A stretch of 64,000 nt of DNA from DAOPYU01 sp942493245 (GTDB lineage: Bacteria; Sumerlaeota; Sumerlaeia; UBA8349), in assembly GCA_942493245.1 (NCBI GenBank), contig OW818685.1:558001-622000 (forward strand), read 5' to 3'. The translations under genes were made by a program, and so were the position numbers. Under the pieces are notes generated by a model, which did not search any database, had not been told where the DNA came from, and saw only the letters and a list, made by a program, of their open reading frames with translations. Every line of letters begins with the position of its first letter. Positions within the stretch are counted from its first letter, which is position 1. Shown here one piece after another: positions 53,765-62,997 of the stretch.

Positions 53765-54925
53765 ATGGGGCAGACGTGGAAGAATAATTTTGGGAGCAAA
53801 TATTGGGTTTTGAGATTGGGTCGGTTAGGCGTTTTGTTGTTTCTGACCTTTGGGGCTTTGGATTCGAGTGCGCAGGAAGTCAAAGTAGAGAACCGTCTGG
53901 CCGAGATTATGAAAGCCACGCGAGAACAGCAGAAACCGGTTCCTGATGGGAGAGAATTGTTTCTGGATGAACAAGACTACCCGCTGCTGGAACCTTATTT
54001 CAACGATACGGATGTTTATGTCAGACGTCAGGCGTATATTATCGCACACGATATCGCGTTTGCCACGACATCGACTCTGATCCAACAAAACTTTGTCGAG
54101 CGGACTTTGGAACAGGCGTTTGATTTCGAAAATGTGGATTCCAGAATCCGAAATTTGTGCAAGTTCGCGAAGAATCTGTTTTCGTCCAAAGCAAAGGCCT
54201 TGTTGGGGCAGCAACTGAAACGGGCGGAGGAGGAATGGGCACTGTCACAAGGTGGAGACGCTCTGAGAGAAAAGGAGGTGCGGAGGTGTTTCAATCATCT
54301 CATTCTCTGTGTGGCCGCCGCTGAGGATCGTGAGAAACTTGACCTTCTGGAGGAGATCAAGAAAAAATACGGTGGCGTGTTTGAGGATCTCGGCAAAAAA
54401 TACTCAGTCAAGAAGAAGAGATACCACCAAAATCTTGAGAATCCCTGGTTCGATCAGCCGGCATGGTATGCCCTCATCGCGAGGGCTAAGATGGGAGTAA
54501 AAGAGGATATTGCTTTCTGCATAAAATTGGTTGATGAATTTCCTGATGTTGAGATGAAGTGCGAAACGATTTACAGAGAATTGGCGGAAATACCGCAACC
54601 CGAGGTTCTGGAGTATTTCTATAAGTCTCTGGATAGTAAGGAATCTTACGTGGACTCGTCCTCTGATACAAAGATAGAGCTCAGTACCGTCTCATTATTC
54701 TATCTTATCCAATCCATAGATGATTCCGTTCTCAGTAAGATCAAAATTTCCAACGCTTCGGATGCGGTTTCTCAGATGCGCGAATATGTGAAGACAAAAG
54801 CGGGCGGAGACCCGAAAAAACTGCCTATCCGGAGTCTCCTCGCGGAAGATTTCAAAAAGAGTCAGAAGTCCGCAAGACAACAAGTCGCCCGAAACAAAAA
54901 GGCTCAGATGGCACCTTCGAAGTAG
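53765..54925 (+). CDS. Secreted helical-repeat protein, unknown
   Basis: The ATG at 53765 with aaggag 8 bases upstream gives a 386-residue protein with a signal peptide (ending DSSA-QE). The mature part is almost wholly helical, with repeat-like helices typical of HEAT/ARM-style folds (for example YFNDTDVYVRRQAYIIAHDIA). Codon use is distinctly more AT-rich than the GH28-like gene before it, which suggests separate origin. No family is recognised. The tail is basic (KKSQKSARQQVARNKKAQ). Confidence 0.7.
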   Translation: MGQTWKNNFGSKYWVLRLGRLGVLLFLTFGALDSSAQEVKVENRLAEIMKATREQQKPVPDGRELFLDEQDYPLLEPYFNDTDVYVRRQAYIIAHDIAFATTSTLIQQNFVERTLEQAFDFENVDSRIRNLCKFAKNLFSSKAKALLGQQLKRAEEEWALSQGGDALREKEVRRCFNHLILCVAAAEDREKLDLLEEIKKKYGGVFEDLGKKYSVKKKRYHQNLENPWFDQPAWYALIARAKMGVKEDIAFCIKLVDEFPDVEMKCETIYRELAEIPQPEVLEYFYKSLDSKESYVDSSSDTKIELSTVSLFYLIQSIDDSVLSKIKISNASDAVSQMREYVKTKAGGDPKKLPIRSLLAEDFKKSQKSARQQVARNKKAQMAPSK

Positions 54926-55436
54926 TTCTCTGAGCGATGTTGCTGGTCTGCGCGAGGCGGTGGGCGGGTTTGCAGATGGGGCCTGACAAAGGAAGTCGGG
55001 ATGCCCATCCTGTATGGAGCCCTCTTTTTCTTGTATCGAATCTGGAAAACCCGACCGGGCGAATCGGGAAGACGCGATTGGGAGAGGAGTGGGGGGATAT
55101 TCCGGCCTGGGTGGTCTGATTGTGGAACCGTGCCGGCGGGGACGCCGGCGGTACAGAACTGCAAGGCTGGCGGGGACGCAGGCGGGTGCGAACTGCGTGT
55201 CGGTGGGAACGCTGGGGGTATGAACACGTTTTCTCTCGCCTGTGGGCCTGATCTTTGCTTATACTCGACCCTGAGACCGGGCGTGCAGACACGTGCGGAC
55301 AGTGTCGTTTCCGCGGGGCGTTCGGGTGGTTTGTCCACTTTGTCCACACCGTCCAAAGTATTCTCCGCGTCCACTTCCTCGCGGGTGCGGTGGGGGAAGT
55401 CGCTGAACGGATGTTTTTGACACAAAGGCGAGCATT
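54926..55436. other. Repeat-bearing gap
   Basis: Apart from the GTACA-family repeat at 55121-55200, I see no gene. Codon content of the open frames here is not coding-like. Confidence 0.5.
55121..55200. repeat. Palindromic repeat family GTACA, copy 3 (double unit)
   Basis: gccggcggggacgccggcgg followed by tacagaactgcaag and a degenerate second unit (ggctggcggggacgcaggcgg). It is near identical to 8626-8649 over the core. Confidence 0.7.
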
Positions 55437-56981
55437 ATGAGCGGACAAAGATCCCTCTGTTTATCCAGACCCTGTACTCCCGGCAACCAGGCCCATCTGT
55501 GGGTTCTCGGGGTGCTGGTGGCTTGCTGGGCCTGGGGCCTCCTTCCGGGATCGGCTCGGGCGGCCGCCCAACAGGTTCCGATGCCCACACCCGTTCCCAC
55601 GCCGATCGCAATGCCCGGCCAGACGATCTCGCGCGAGGAAGACTTGCAGGCCAAGCGCGAGAAACTGCGCGCCATGGTGGAACAGCGCAAAATGGAACTG
55701 GCGCGCGAGGCGGAAAAAAACCGGGTCCAGGAGCAGCAGGCGCTTCAGGAGGCTGCCGCGCAACAGCAGGCGCCCGGTGCGCCTCAATTGCCGAAACCGG
55801 CGGCTCAACCGGGGATGCCGGGACAGCCCGTGCCCGGCCAGGTGGTGTTGCCCAAGGGCGTGGTGGACCCCAAAGCCGCTCAGGCTCCTCCCTCCGAAGC
55901 GCCTCCCTCGATCAGTCCCCAACTGGTGATGGCGATCAAGCCTTTCAGCCAGGAAGTAATGCCGGGCAAACGGTTTTATACGGAGGTGGAACTCAACGCC
56001 CAGACCGAGCACGCGTTCGACTCCGTGCGGGTCTGTATTTCATATCCCCGCCTGGCCGTGCGGCCCGTAAAAGTGTTTGACTACCCCATTCAGGATCTGC
56101 TCGACCCGGCCTCGCCGCCCCAGGCCGAAACGGTACCCGGCCGCCTGACCTACAGCGCCAGACTGGCCAAAGAGGCACGGGTACTGGGCCAGAAACCCCT
56201 CCTGCGAATCGTGTGGGAGTCGCTGGATGAAGCGGAAAACGCGGAACTGTCCCTGAGCAAACCGGGCATGCCCGAGGAGGCCCAGTCGGCGCTCCTGCGC
56301 GAAGAGGTCAACCTGCTCGACTCGAAGGCAAGCATCGGCAAGGCCTGCATCAACGCCCAGGTGGTGGTGCGCGGCGACGAAAAATCCGCCAAGACCTTCA
56401 CAACCTGGAAACGGGGCTTGGCCGATAAACTGCCCGACCTCGACCCGGCCAGCGCCATCCAACTCTCCCTGCGCCCCTCGAATCCTGAACCCCAGCCGGG
56501 TGAGGAGTTTGTCATTGACGTGTTGCTGGACAATCCCAAGTACCTGGCCTTCGACGAAGTTTACCTGGCCGTCGGGTTCGACCCGGCCAGCGTTCAGGTG
56601 CTCGACTGGGATTACAACAACTGGATTCGGCGCGGCGTAAATGTTTTCGATGGACATGCCCACGAGTCCTTTCCCTTCAACGTCCACACGCGCAACGAGG
56701 TGAACAACGGCAAAGGGCGTATCCACTATCAGATGAGCAACACCATTCTGACCTCCCGTCCCTCCGGATGCCTGGTGCGGATCCATTGCAAGGCGCTGGC
56801 GGCGGACGCGCTTTCGACTTTCTCCCTGTTTCCCAGGAATCAAACCGACCTCTGGTTTACCGACATCCGGGCCAAGGGCGAGACGGTTCTGGTGCGGCCC
56901 CGTGGAAACCAGACGGACCGGGCGCTGGCAACCTCGCGCGAAACGCAGCGGCGGGTTCAAACGGCGGGCACAGTGCGGTAA
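55437..56981 (+). CDS. Secreted protein with cohesin-like C-terminal domain
   Basis: A signal segment (about residues 22-43) is followed by a coiled coil and Gln/Pro-rich linker (residues 45-155). One beta domain opens VMAIKPFSQEVMPGKRFYTEVEL; a second, cohesin-like domain opens LRPSNPEPQPGEEFVIDVLLDNP and contains EVYLAVGFDPASVQVLDWDYNNW and later GRIHYQMSN. The PGEEFxxDVxLDN plus FDPxxVxVLDWD pattern is typical of cohesin-type modules. The lipoprotein at 5444-7027 carries a dockerin-like loop, a possible pairing. The ribosome-binding site upstream is weak. It is probably envelope- or matrix-associated. Confidence 0.7.
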   Translation: MSGQRSLCLSRPCTPGNQAHLWVLGVLVACWAWGLLPGSARAAAQQVPMPTPVPTPIAMPGQTISREEDLQAKREKLRAMVEQRKMELAREAEKNRVQEQQALQEAAAQQQAPGAPQLPKPAAQPGMPGQPVPGQVVLPKGVVDPKAAQAPPSEAPPSISPQLVMAIKPFSQEVMPGKRFYTEVELNAQTEHAFDSVRVCISYPRLAVRPVKVFDYPIQDLLDPASPPQAETVPGRLTYSARLAKEARVLGQKPLLRIVWESLDEAENAELSLSKPGMPEEAQSALLREEVNLLDSKASIGKACINAQVVVRGDEKSAKTFTTWKRGLADKLPDLDPASAIQLSLRPSNPEPQPGEEFVIDVLLDNPKYLAFDEVYLAVGFDPASVQVLDWDYNNWIRRGVNVFDGHAHESFPFNVHTRNEVNNGKGRIHYQMSNTILTSRPSGCLVRIHCKALAADALSTFSLFPRNQTDLWFTDIRAKGETVLVRPRGNQTDRALATSRETQRRVQTAGTVR

Positions 56982-57008
56982 GGCCGGGCAGAATGATTTT
57001 TCCACGAC

Positions 57009-57075
57009 AGGATAACCGCATTTTGAGGATACGGATCGAGGCGTGTCGTATCCGCAAAATACCGTTATCCTTCTC
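57009..57075. repeat. Imperfect long palindrome (ggataac type)
   Basis: ggataaccgcattttgagga and tccgcaaaataccgttatcc pair at most positions around a short loop. Similar ggataac/ttatcc pairs occur near 60955-61012. It may end transcription of the cohesin-like gene. Confidence 0.5.
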
Positions 57076-57182
57076 TTGTTTATGCCCGAAAGGGAAACCC
57101 GAAAGGGCTTGCGCCCCCGTGCCGGAAAGCGCATAATGGTGCGGGATGTTGCGTTTGAGGCCATCCGGTAGAGGAACCTTGC

Positions 57183-57449
57183 ATGACGAACGCCAAATCG
57201 TTTGAACAGAACCTGAAAGCGCTCGAAAAAATCGTCGAAAAACTTGAGAGCGGGTCCGTCTCGCTCGACGAGTCCATCGAACTGTTTCAAAAAGGCCGGG
57301 GACTGGGCCGGGCGTGCGAAAAGCGCCTGCGTGAGGCCGAACTGAAGATTCAGCAACTGATCGAACATCCGGATGGCGACTTGCAGACCGCCGATTTCGA
57401 GGTCGAAGACCGGGAAGACCCGGACGATGAAAACGGTGGAGCCGGTTGA
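57183..57449 (+). CDS. xseB: Exodeoxyribonuclease VII small subunit
   Basis: XseB binds the large subunit XseA in the single-strand nuclease ExoVII. The 88-residue protein has the family pattern SFEQNLKALEKIVEKLESGSVSLDESIELFQKG and CEKRLREAELKIQQL. The acidic tail is longer than usual. xseA is not adjacent. It is followed at 75 bases by dxs, an arrangement seen in many bacteria. Confidence 0.94.
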   Translation: MTNAKSFEQNLKALEKIVEKLESGSVSLDESIELFQKGRGLGRACEKRLREAELKIQQLIEHPDGDLQTADFEVEDREDPDDENGGAG

Positions 57450-57523
57450 AAGATGGGATACGCCCAAAACATCCCGCACAATGTTCCGTGGGACCGTATG
57501 CAGCTGGAAAGGATGCCAACGCC

Positions 57524-59515
57524 ATGAAACCGGCGCCCTGGCTGGAAAGAATCTGTTGTCCCGCCGATCTGAAAAACCTCAGTGACGAGGCGCTTGTCGA
57601 ACTGGCTGAGGAAATCCGGCGGATGATTGCCAAAACCTGTTCGCAGAATGGGGGGCATTTTGCCCCTTCGCTGGGTGTGGTAGAACTCACCATCGCACTG
57701 CACCGGGTCTTTGAAACTCCCCGTGACAAAATTGTCTGGGACGTGGGACATCAGGCCTACCCTCACAAACTCCTCACCGGACGCTATGCGGAATTTCACA
57801 CGCTGCGCATGTCAGGCGGGTTGAGCGGCTTTCCGAAACGCTCGGAAAGCCCCTTTGACGCGTTCGGCGTGGGTCATGCCAGTACCGCGATTTCGGCGGC
57901 GTTGGGCATGGCTCTGGCGCGCGACCAGCGCGGCGAGGATTACCGCGTCGTGTCGGTCACGGGCGATGGCGCCATGACCGGCGGATTGTGTTACGAAGCG
58001 CTGAACAACGTCGGCTATGCCGCGCCCGACATGCTCCTGATTCTCAACGACAACGAAATGAGCATTGCCCCGAATATCGGGGCCATGTCGCGGTACTTCA
58101 ACGACCTCATCACCACGAAGTTCTACAACCGCTCGAAACAGACCGCCAAGGGTTTCATCAAGCGCACACTGGGCGAGCGCGCCGTCCATATCGGCCATCG
58201 CATCGAGGCCAGCCTCAAGGGACTGATCCTGTCCGAGGAAACCATCTTCGAGAAAATGGGTATCCGGTACATCGGTCCTGTGGATGGACACGACCTGCCC
58301 CGCCTGATTGATGCGCTCACGCACGTCCGCGACCTCAAGGGGCCGATCCTGCTCCACGTCAAGACGATCAAGGGCAAGGGGTACACCTACAGCGAGTCGG
58401 ACCCGGAACGCTGGCACAGTGGCGCGAATTTCGAGATCAGCACGGGCGAAAAGGTCCAACCACTCAACGCCGTCACCCAGACCGCGCCAACGCCGATGAC
58501 TTTCACTCAGATTTTCAGCCAGGTTGTCACGCGCCTGGGCGAAGAGGACGCGCGCGTGGTGGCCATCACCGCCGCCATGTCCACCGGAACGGGTCTCGAC
58601 GACTTTGCCCAGCGCTTCCCCAAACGCTTTCACGACGTGGGCATCGCCGAAGGGCACGCGGTGACCTGCGCGGCCGGAATGGCATGCGAGGGGTTGCGCC
58701 CCGTGGTAGCCATCTATTCGACCTTCCTCCAGCGGTCGTTCGACAACATTATCCACGACGTGGCGTTGCAGAAACTGCCGGTGACCTTCGCTGTGGACCG
58801 CGCGGGCATTGTGGGTGACGATGGGCCAACCCATCATGGCGTCTTCGACCTGTCGTACCTGCGCATGATCCCCGACCTAATGGTCATGGCGCCGCGCGAC
58901 GCGCAGCAGATGCGCGCGATGATCCGCACGGCCGCCGCGTATGAGGATGGTCCCGTGGCCTATCGCTACCCGCGCGGGGCCGCCGCCGAACAAGTGGGAC
59001 CGCCCACTGCCGATGCTCCGATTCCCCTGGGAACGGGAGAAGCGCTGCGGGAAGCCCCCAAGGCCTCGCGGCGCGACGTCGCGATTCTGAGCATCGGGGT
59101 GATGGCCTCTTTTGCTCTGGAAGCCGCCGACCTGTTGAGCCGGGACGGACTGGGGGTGGCGGTGGCCGACATGCGGTTCGTCAAACCGCTCGACCTCAAT
59201 CTGCTCAAGCGGCTGGCCCTCGAATACGACCATCTGGTCACCGTCGAGGAAAATGTCGTGGCGGGCGGCTTCGGCGCCTCCGTGGTCGAAGCGCTTTGCG
59301 CGCTGAAACTCGAGGGAGGCTCGCCGCTTCTGATCGGACTGCCGGACGCATGGATCGAGCACGGATCCATCGAAGAATTGCGCGCGCGCTGCGGTCTGTC
59401 GCCCCGAGGCATTGCGGACGCGATCCGCCAACGGTGGTACGCCGACGGGGCGGGGAAGAAGTCTCTCACGCCAGCGTCCGTTCTCCAGACCGCAACGGCG
59501 GCCGTGTCGTTATAA
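57524..59515 (+). CDS. dxs: 1-deoxy-D-xylulose-5-phosphate synthase
   Basis: Dxs condenses pyruvate and glyceraldehyde 3-phosphate with thiamine diphosphate, the first step of the MEP isoprenoid pathway. Motifs include WDVGHQAYPHKLLTGR, the ThDP-binding GDGAMTGGL..NDNEMSIAPN, the DGHD loop and the transketolase central AGMACEGLRPVVAIYSTFL. At 663 residues it is full length. The ATG at 57524 fits the family N-terminus; the frame is open further upstream and overlaps xseB. It implies use of the MEP route, which also supplies thiamine precursors. Confidence 0.96.
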   Translation: MKPAPWLERICCPADLKNLSDEALVELAEEIRRMIAKTCSQNGGHFAPSLGVVELTIALHRVFETPRDKIVWDVGHQAYPHKLLTGRYAEFHTLRMSGGLSGFPKRSESPFDAFGVGHASTAISAALGMALARDQRGEDYRVVSVTGDGAMTGGLCYEALNNVGYAAPDMLLILNDNEMSIAPNIGAMSRYFNDLITTKFYNRSKQTAKGFIKRTLGERAVHIGHRIEASLKGLILSEETIFEKMGIRYIGPVDGHDLPRLIDALTHVRDLKGPILLHVKTIKGKGYTYSESDPERWHSGANFEISTGEKVQPLNAVTQTAPTPMTFTQIFSQVVTRLGEEDARVVAITAAMSTGTGLDDFAQRFPKRFHDVGIAEGHAVTCAAGMACEGLRPVVAIYSTFLQRSFDNIIHDVALQKLPVTFAVDRAGIVGDDGPTHHGVFDLSYLRMIPDLMVMAPRDAQQMRAMIRTAAAYEDGPVAYRYPRGAAAEQVGPPTADAPIPLGTGEALREAPKASRRDVAILSIGVMASFALEAADLLSRDGLGVAVADMRFVKPLDLNLLKRLALEYDHLVTVEENVVAGGFGASVVEALCALKLEGGSPLLIGLPDAWIEHGSIEELRARCGLSPRGIADAIRQRWYADGAGKKSLTPASVLQTATAAVSL

Positions 59516-60018
59516 CACTTAAAACTGCTTCTCCGGCCACTATGGATTCCTTCTCTGGGCCTCCGTGAGGTGAAATTATCCCATAGAGTGGGCTTGAACT
59601 CTTCCGATCTTCTGATCGCGTGGGGAAACTTGTGCTTTGATACACTCCTGAAATAAACAGATATCAGAACCGCAGAATAAACAGAACACGCAGAAACCGA
59701 TTTCTTCGCATATTCGGTCTCTTCTGCAACTCCCCTTTCCAGGAAAAGATGAAGATTCGGAGTATATTGGGGACGGTTTCTTGTTGCAATGTCATCGAGA
59801 TCCATGCAGAGTGATCGCACTTGGAGTTGTAGTCGTTTAATTTGGCTGTAGACAAGATAAATCGCCAAGTGAGAAGTTGTAAGATGATACTCGGTGGGAT
59901 GAATGTGAAAAGCAGATGAGCGCATCCGCGATTTATCACGTCTCTTTGTTTCAGGAGGTTTTTGTTCTCGATATCCTTCGCCGCCCGATATGGGTGAACT
60001 GATAGAAAGGATCGAAGC
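59516..60018. other. 503-base AT-rich gap, no gene seen
   Basis: The open frames here lack coding character. I find no strong terminator or promoter. The composition is more AT-rich than the surrounding genes. Confidence 0.45.
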
Positions 60019-60372
60019 ATGTACTGCCATAAGTGTGGAACATTGAATGTGGATAGCGCGTTGACATGTTTCAAGTGCGGCGAGGTTCTGCGTCAAAGCA
60101 GTCCTTCGAGAACGCAGATGCGGATGCAGGAGATCCCAAACTATCTGGTCCAGGCAATCCTCACGACCGTTTTTTGCTGTCTTCCCTTTGGTATTGTTGC
60201 CATCGTCTTTGCCGCTCAAGTAAACAGCCGTATTCAGGCTGGCGATATTCAGGGAGCGCTCAATGCGTCGCAAAACGCGTGCAAATGGAGTCGGATTTCT
60301 TTCTGGGTGGGGGTGGCCAGCGCCGTATTTTATGGACTATTTAATGGACTTCTCATCGCTTTCTGTTCGTGA
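60019..60372 (+). CDS. Zinc-ribbon plus CD225/dispanin-type membrane protein
   Basis: Residues 1-25 are a zinc ribbon with Cys3, Cys6, Cys17 and Cys20 (MYCHKCGTLNVD..CFKCG). Residues 38-115 are a CD225 domain (PNYLVQAILTTVFCCLPFG, IVFAAQVNSRIQAGDIQGAL, NACKWSRISFWVG) with two membrane segments. CD225 proteins of bacteria are of unknown role. The ribosome-binding site gaaagga precedes ATG 60019. The 3' end overlaps the DUF2752 gene, so the pair is an operon. Confidence 0.88.
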   Translation: MYCHKCGTLNVDSALTCFKCGEVLRQSSPSRTQMRMQEIPNYLVQAILTTVFCCLPFGIVAIVFAAQVNSRIQAGDIQGALNASQNACKWSRISFWVGVASAVFYGLFNGLLIAFCS

Positions 60373-60766
60373 TTGCAGTGACCGAAATCGGTCCGGATTT
60401 CCCAAATGGGTGTGGGGTGGAGCCGTCGCGGCGGCATTGCTCTGTGGAATCTTTTTGCTCTTTTTCTTCGATCCACGGCAGACCTCCCTTTTTCCCCCTT
60501 GTCCGTTCCATTGGCTCACCGGTTTGAATTGCCCCGGCTGTGGTTCGCTCCGTGCCACGCATTGTCTGTTGCATGCAGAATTTCTGAAGGCCTTCCGGCT
60601 AAACCCTCTGTACGTGTTGTCGCTTCCTCTTGTCGGCGTTCTGCTTCTCAGGCCGTCCTGGTCCTACAAGAAATGGCTTCCGTGGACGGTCTTCTGTGTT
60701 CTGGTGGCCTATTGGATCTTGCGGAACATTCCGTTCTGGCCGTTTCTTCTATTGGGGCCAAATTGA
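60344..60766 (+). CDS. DUF2752 membrane protein
   Basis: The protein, about 140 residues, has the DUF2752 signature FPPCPFHWLTGLNCPGCGSLRATHCLLH followed by FRLNPLYVLSLPLVG. Three membrane segments are predicted. The start is uncertain: ATG 60344, 60332 or 60263 are in frame, all overlapping the CD225 gene by 29 bases or more, so translation is probably coupled. CD225 and DUF2752 genes are often neighbours in bacteria; function is unknown. Confidence 0.87.
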   Translation: MDFSSLSVRDCSDRNRSGFPKWVWGGAVAAALLCGIFLLFFFDPRQTSLFPPCPFHWLTGLNCPGCGSLRATHCLLHAEFLKAFRLNPLYVLSLPLVGVLLLRPSWSYKKWLPWTVFCVLVAYWILRNIPFWPFLLLGPN

Positions 60767-61137
60767 AGGAAATCACCTTTTGCCAAATCTGGATGAACTT
60801 GGATTTTTCCAAGACTGGATCATAAGAGTGACTGTGAGTGACTCCAGATAGTGGAGATTGTCATGCGGATCAGTTTCCGAAAGACGGTTTTTGGATCCGT
60901 GAAGAACCTTTGAGTATTCAAAGGGGAACCGATGTCGAGTGAGAAAAAGACGGACGGGATAACAGGATAAATGCAGAACTCGTTGCATCCAGTTATCCCA
61001 TTATCCTTGTCTGTTTTTTGGAGGGAGTATAGGTTTGAATGCACTCCGGCGCATACCCCCAAGCGGTATATGCCGAGTTGTCGAATTGGCAATTGACGGT
61101 CTGGTCTGGAGGCCAAGGTCGAGAGGAATTGAAAAAA
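60767..61137. other. Gap with a ggataac-type palindrome
   Basis: Around 60953-61012, gggataacaggataa and ttatcccattatcc form an imperfect inverted pair related to the 57009-57075 palindrome. No gene is seen. Confidence 0.45.
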
Positions 61138-61182
61138 CCCCGCGCCGGGAGGAAATTGTCCGGCGCGGGGACTTTTGTTTTC
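61138..61182. terminator. Bidirectional terminator
   Basis: ccccgcgccgg (61138-61148) and ccggcgcgggg (61160-61170) form an 11-bp perfect stem flanked by aaaaaa on one side and ttttgtttt on the other. It ends the PEGA lipoprotein transcript on the minus strand. Confidence 0.9.
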
Positions 61183-61220
61183 TTGTTTTGAAAACTTCCG
61201 TTCTTTAGCCCGGTTCAGTC

Positions 61221-61691
61221 TTACTGGACCGAAGCGGGAGCCGTTTCGGCGGTTGGCGCCGTTGGAGCCATCGGTGTGGCCGGTGGGGCGGTATTGCCCG
61301 GTTCCACCGGAGCGCCCGTGGGCTGAGCGACCGGCGCTTCGGCGGACTTGACGATGGGTTTGAGCTGGTAGGTCCGTTTGCGCGTGTCGTAGATCGGGAA
61401 CGGCATCAGTTCCATGACCCCGTCCAGTGGGAAAATGAACCACGGCGGGGTGCGAAACCGCTCAACCGTGCGGACCGGCTCATAGCCCTCTTTTTCCAAC
61501 TCCACCTCGTAATACCAGTACCAGATGAAGGGGATGGTGACCGGGGTTTCCCCGCGCAATTCGCGGTGGAATTTGACGGTGGCGCCGGGCGGTTCCGACT
61601 CGATGATGACCCGCGAGCGAATGCAGGCGGTCGCGGACAACAGCAACAGCGCGAGCGCCGCCCCAAGCAGAATCCGATAAAAGGCCGACAT
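61221..61691 (-). CDS. PEGA-domain lipoprotein
   Basis: The ATG at 61691 with gagga 7 bases upstream opens a lipoprotein signal with lipobox LSATAC. A PEGA-type beta domain follows (VIIESEPPGATVKFHRELRG, then ETPVTIPF and YYEVELEKEGYEP). The C-terminal third is a Pro/Ala/Thr-rich linker. The 156-residue protein is probably tethered to the outer membrane. Its role is unknown; PEGA domains are often surface or peptidoglycan-associated. Confidence 0.85.
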   Translation of the reverse strand: MSAFYRILLGAALALLLLSATACIRSRVIIESEPPGATVKFHRELRGETPVTIPFIWYWYYEVELEKEGYEPVRTVERFRTPPWFIFPLDGVMELMPFPIYDTRKRTYQLKPIVKSAEAPVAQPTGAPVEPGNTAPPATPMAPTAPTAETAPASVQ

Positions 61692-61867
61692 GTTTCGATC
61701 CTCGTTGCAAGACGATACGGATGCGCGGTAAATCACCGGCGTCCATGCGGCGCCGGTGTTTCAAAAGCGCATGATCAGCATACTGTGTTTCGTTTCAATT
61801 GCAAGGTTTTTCCTCGGTTTTGCGGGAACGCACCCGCTCTGCAGGTCTTTTCGCGTTGGGGACTGAA

Positions 61868-62683
61868 TCAGCGCCCCCCCGGGGGGCGGACGTTGGTGGG
61901 GCGGATCGCCAGGCAATCGTAGAGCACCCGGTCGCCCTGATAGGGGGTGGAACTGCGCCGAAGCACCCGCCAGGGGGTACTTTCGTGTGCCCCGTTGAGG
62001 GCGATCGCGTCGGCCAGGGTGCTGTTGTTGTCGAGCGCATCGAGCAATTCGCGGTTCTGGGTCAGGACGACGGGTCTGGCGCCAGGGGTGACAACCAGCG
62101 AGACGGGTTCGATCAACATGTTGGTCAATGCAAACGGCGTGGCCGCCGCGGCCACGGCGGCGGCGCTTTCGCGGGTTTCGAGCTGGATCATCCGCGCGCG
62201 GGCTTCGGGGCCGGCGACTTCCTTGGAGGCGCTGATCAGGTCCAGCAGACGGTTTCGGACTTCGTTGAGGTCCGAAACGGTTTCGAGGTGTTCGAAGCCG
62301 GGTTCCTTCTTGAGGGCGCGGGCCAGCATCGAAACTTCCTTCAGGTAGTAGTTCTTCTGATTTTCCGGAACCAGATACATCACGATGAGACGTACCAGCG
62401 GCCCGTTGGGAATGCCGTAGTCAATGCCCGTGGGACTCCAGCCGATGGCGCACAGCAGGTCGCCCTCGAAGGCGATGCGCGCGTGGGGACAGGCCCACCC
62501 CATGCCGATGGTGGTGTTCGAGGTTTTCTCGCGCGCCAGCACCAGGCCGGCCACGTCGGTGCCGGCGGGCAGGGAGGGGATGGCCTCGATCAGGCAGGCC
62601 AGCAACTGGAGCGAACGCTCTTTATCGTTGTCGGGCAGTTCGAGCAGACGCCCTTCCTGCAACGCATCCAACAGACTGTTCAT
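61868..62683 (-). CDS. PTS EIIA (PtsN/fructose-type) domain protein with a novel C-terminal half
   Basis: Residues 1-150 form an EIIA type-2 domain with the phosphorylatable His67 (GWACPHARI) and LARALKKEPGFEHL. Residues 150-271 have no recognised domain (Ala-rich helix followed by beta segments). No PTS permease is nearby, so regulation rather than sugar uptake is likely. It overlaps the next gene upstream (ATGA, 62680-62683), which encodes a membrane protein, and it lies close to an Mg2+ ATPase gene. Stand-alone EIIA proteins often control ion transport. Confidence 0.82.
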   Translation of the reverse strand: MNSLLDALQEGRLLELPDNDKERSLQLLACLIEAIPSLPAGTDVAGLVLAREKTSNTTIGMGWACPHARIAFEGDLLCAIGWSPTGIDYGIPNGPLVRLIVMYLVPENQKNYYLKEVSMLARALKKEPGFEHLETVSDLNEVRNRLLDLISASKEVAGPEARARMIQLETRESAAAVAAAATPFALTNMLIEPVSLVVTPGARPVVLTQNRELLDALDNNSTLADAIALNGAHESTPWRVLRRSSTPYQGDRVLYDCLAIRPTNVRPPGGR

Positions 62684-62967
62684 TCTTTATTCTCTCCTTT
62701 TTTTCGCGCGGGACGGTACCGATTCTGGTGTCCCCAGCAGACGCCGTACACGCCCCCGAGAAAGGGGAAGATCCAGAGGGAATGGAAATACCACGGCATA
62801 TCGGGTCCAGAAAGACTTCTCAACATCGAATTGTTCATCATATAGACCACGGTTCCGATCGCAATACAGATTCCGACAAACACCCCGCAAATCAGCTGGG
62901 CAATCCGGTCCAGGAAGGCGTTCCATACCCGACTCCAGAATCCCTGTTCTTTCTCGACAGGTTCCAT
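62680..62967 (-). CDS. Small two-span membrane protein coupled to the EIIA-like gene
   Basis: The 95-residue protein has two membrane segments (about residues 20-45 and 62-80) and a basic tail. The stop overlaps the start of the EIIA-like gene by four bases. No family is recognised. Translational coupling suggests a shared function with the EIIA-like protein. Confidence 0.75.
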   Translation of the reverse strand: MEPVEKEQGFWSRVWNAFLDRIAQLICGVFVGICIAIGTVVYMMNNSMLRSLSGPDMPWYFHSLWIFPFLGGVYGVCWGHQNRYRPARKKGENKE

Positions 62968-62997
62968 TTTCCGTGAATCCTCAACCGTGGTCAGGCG

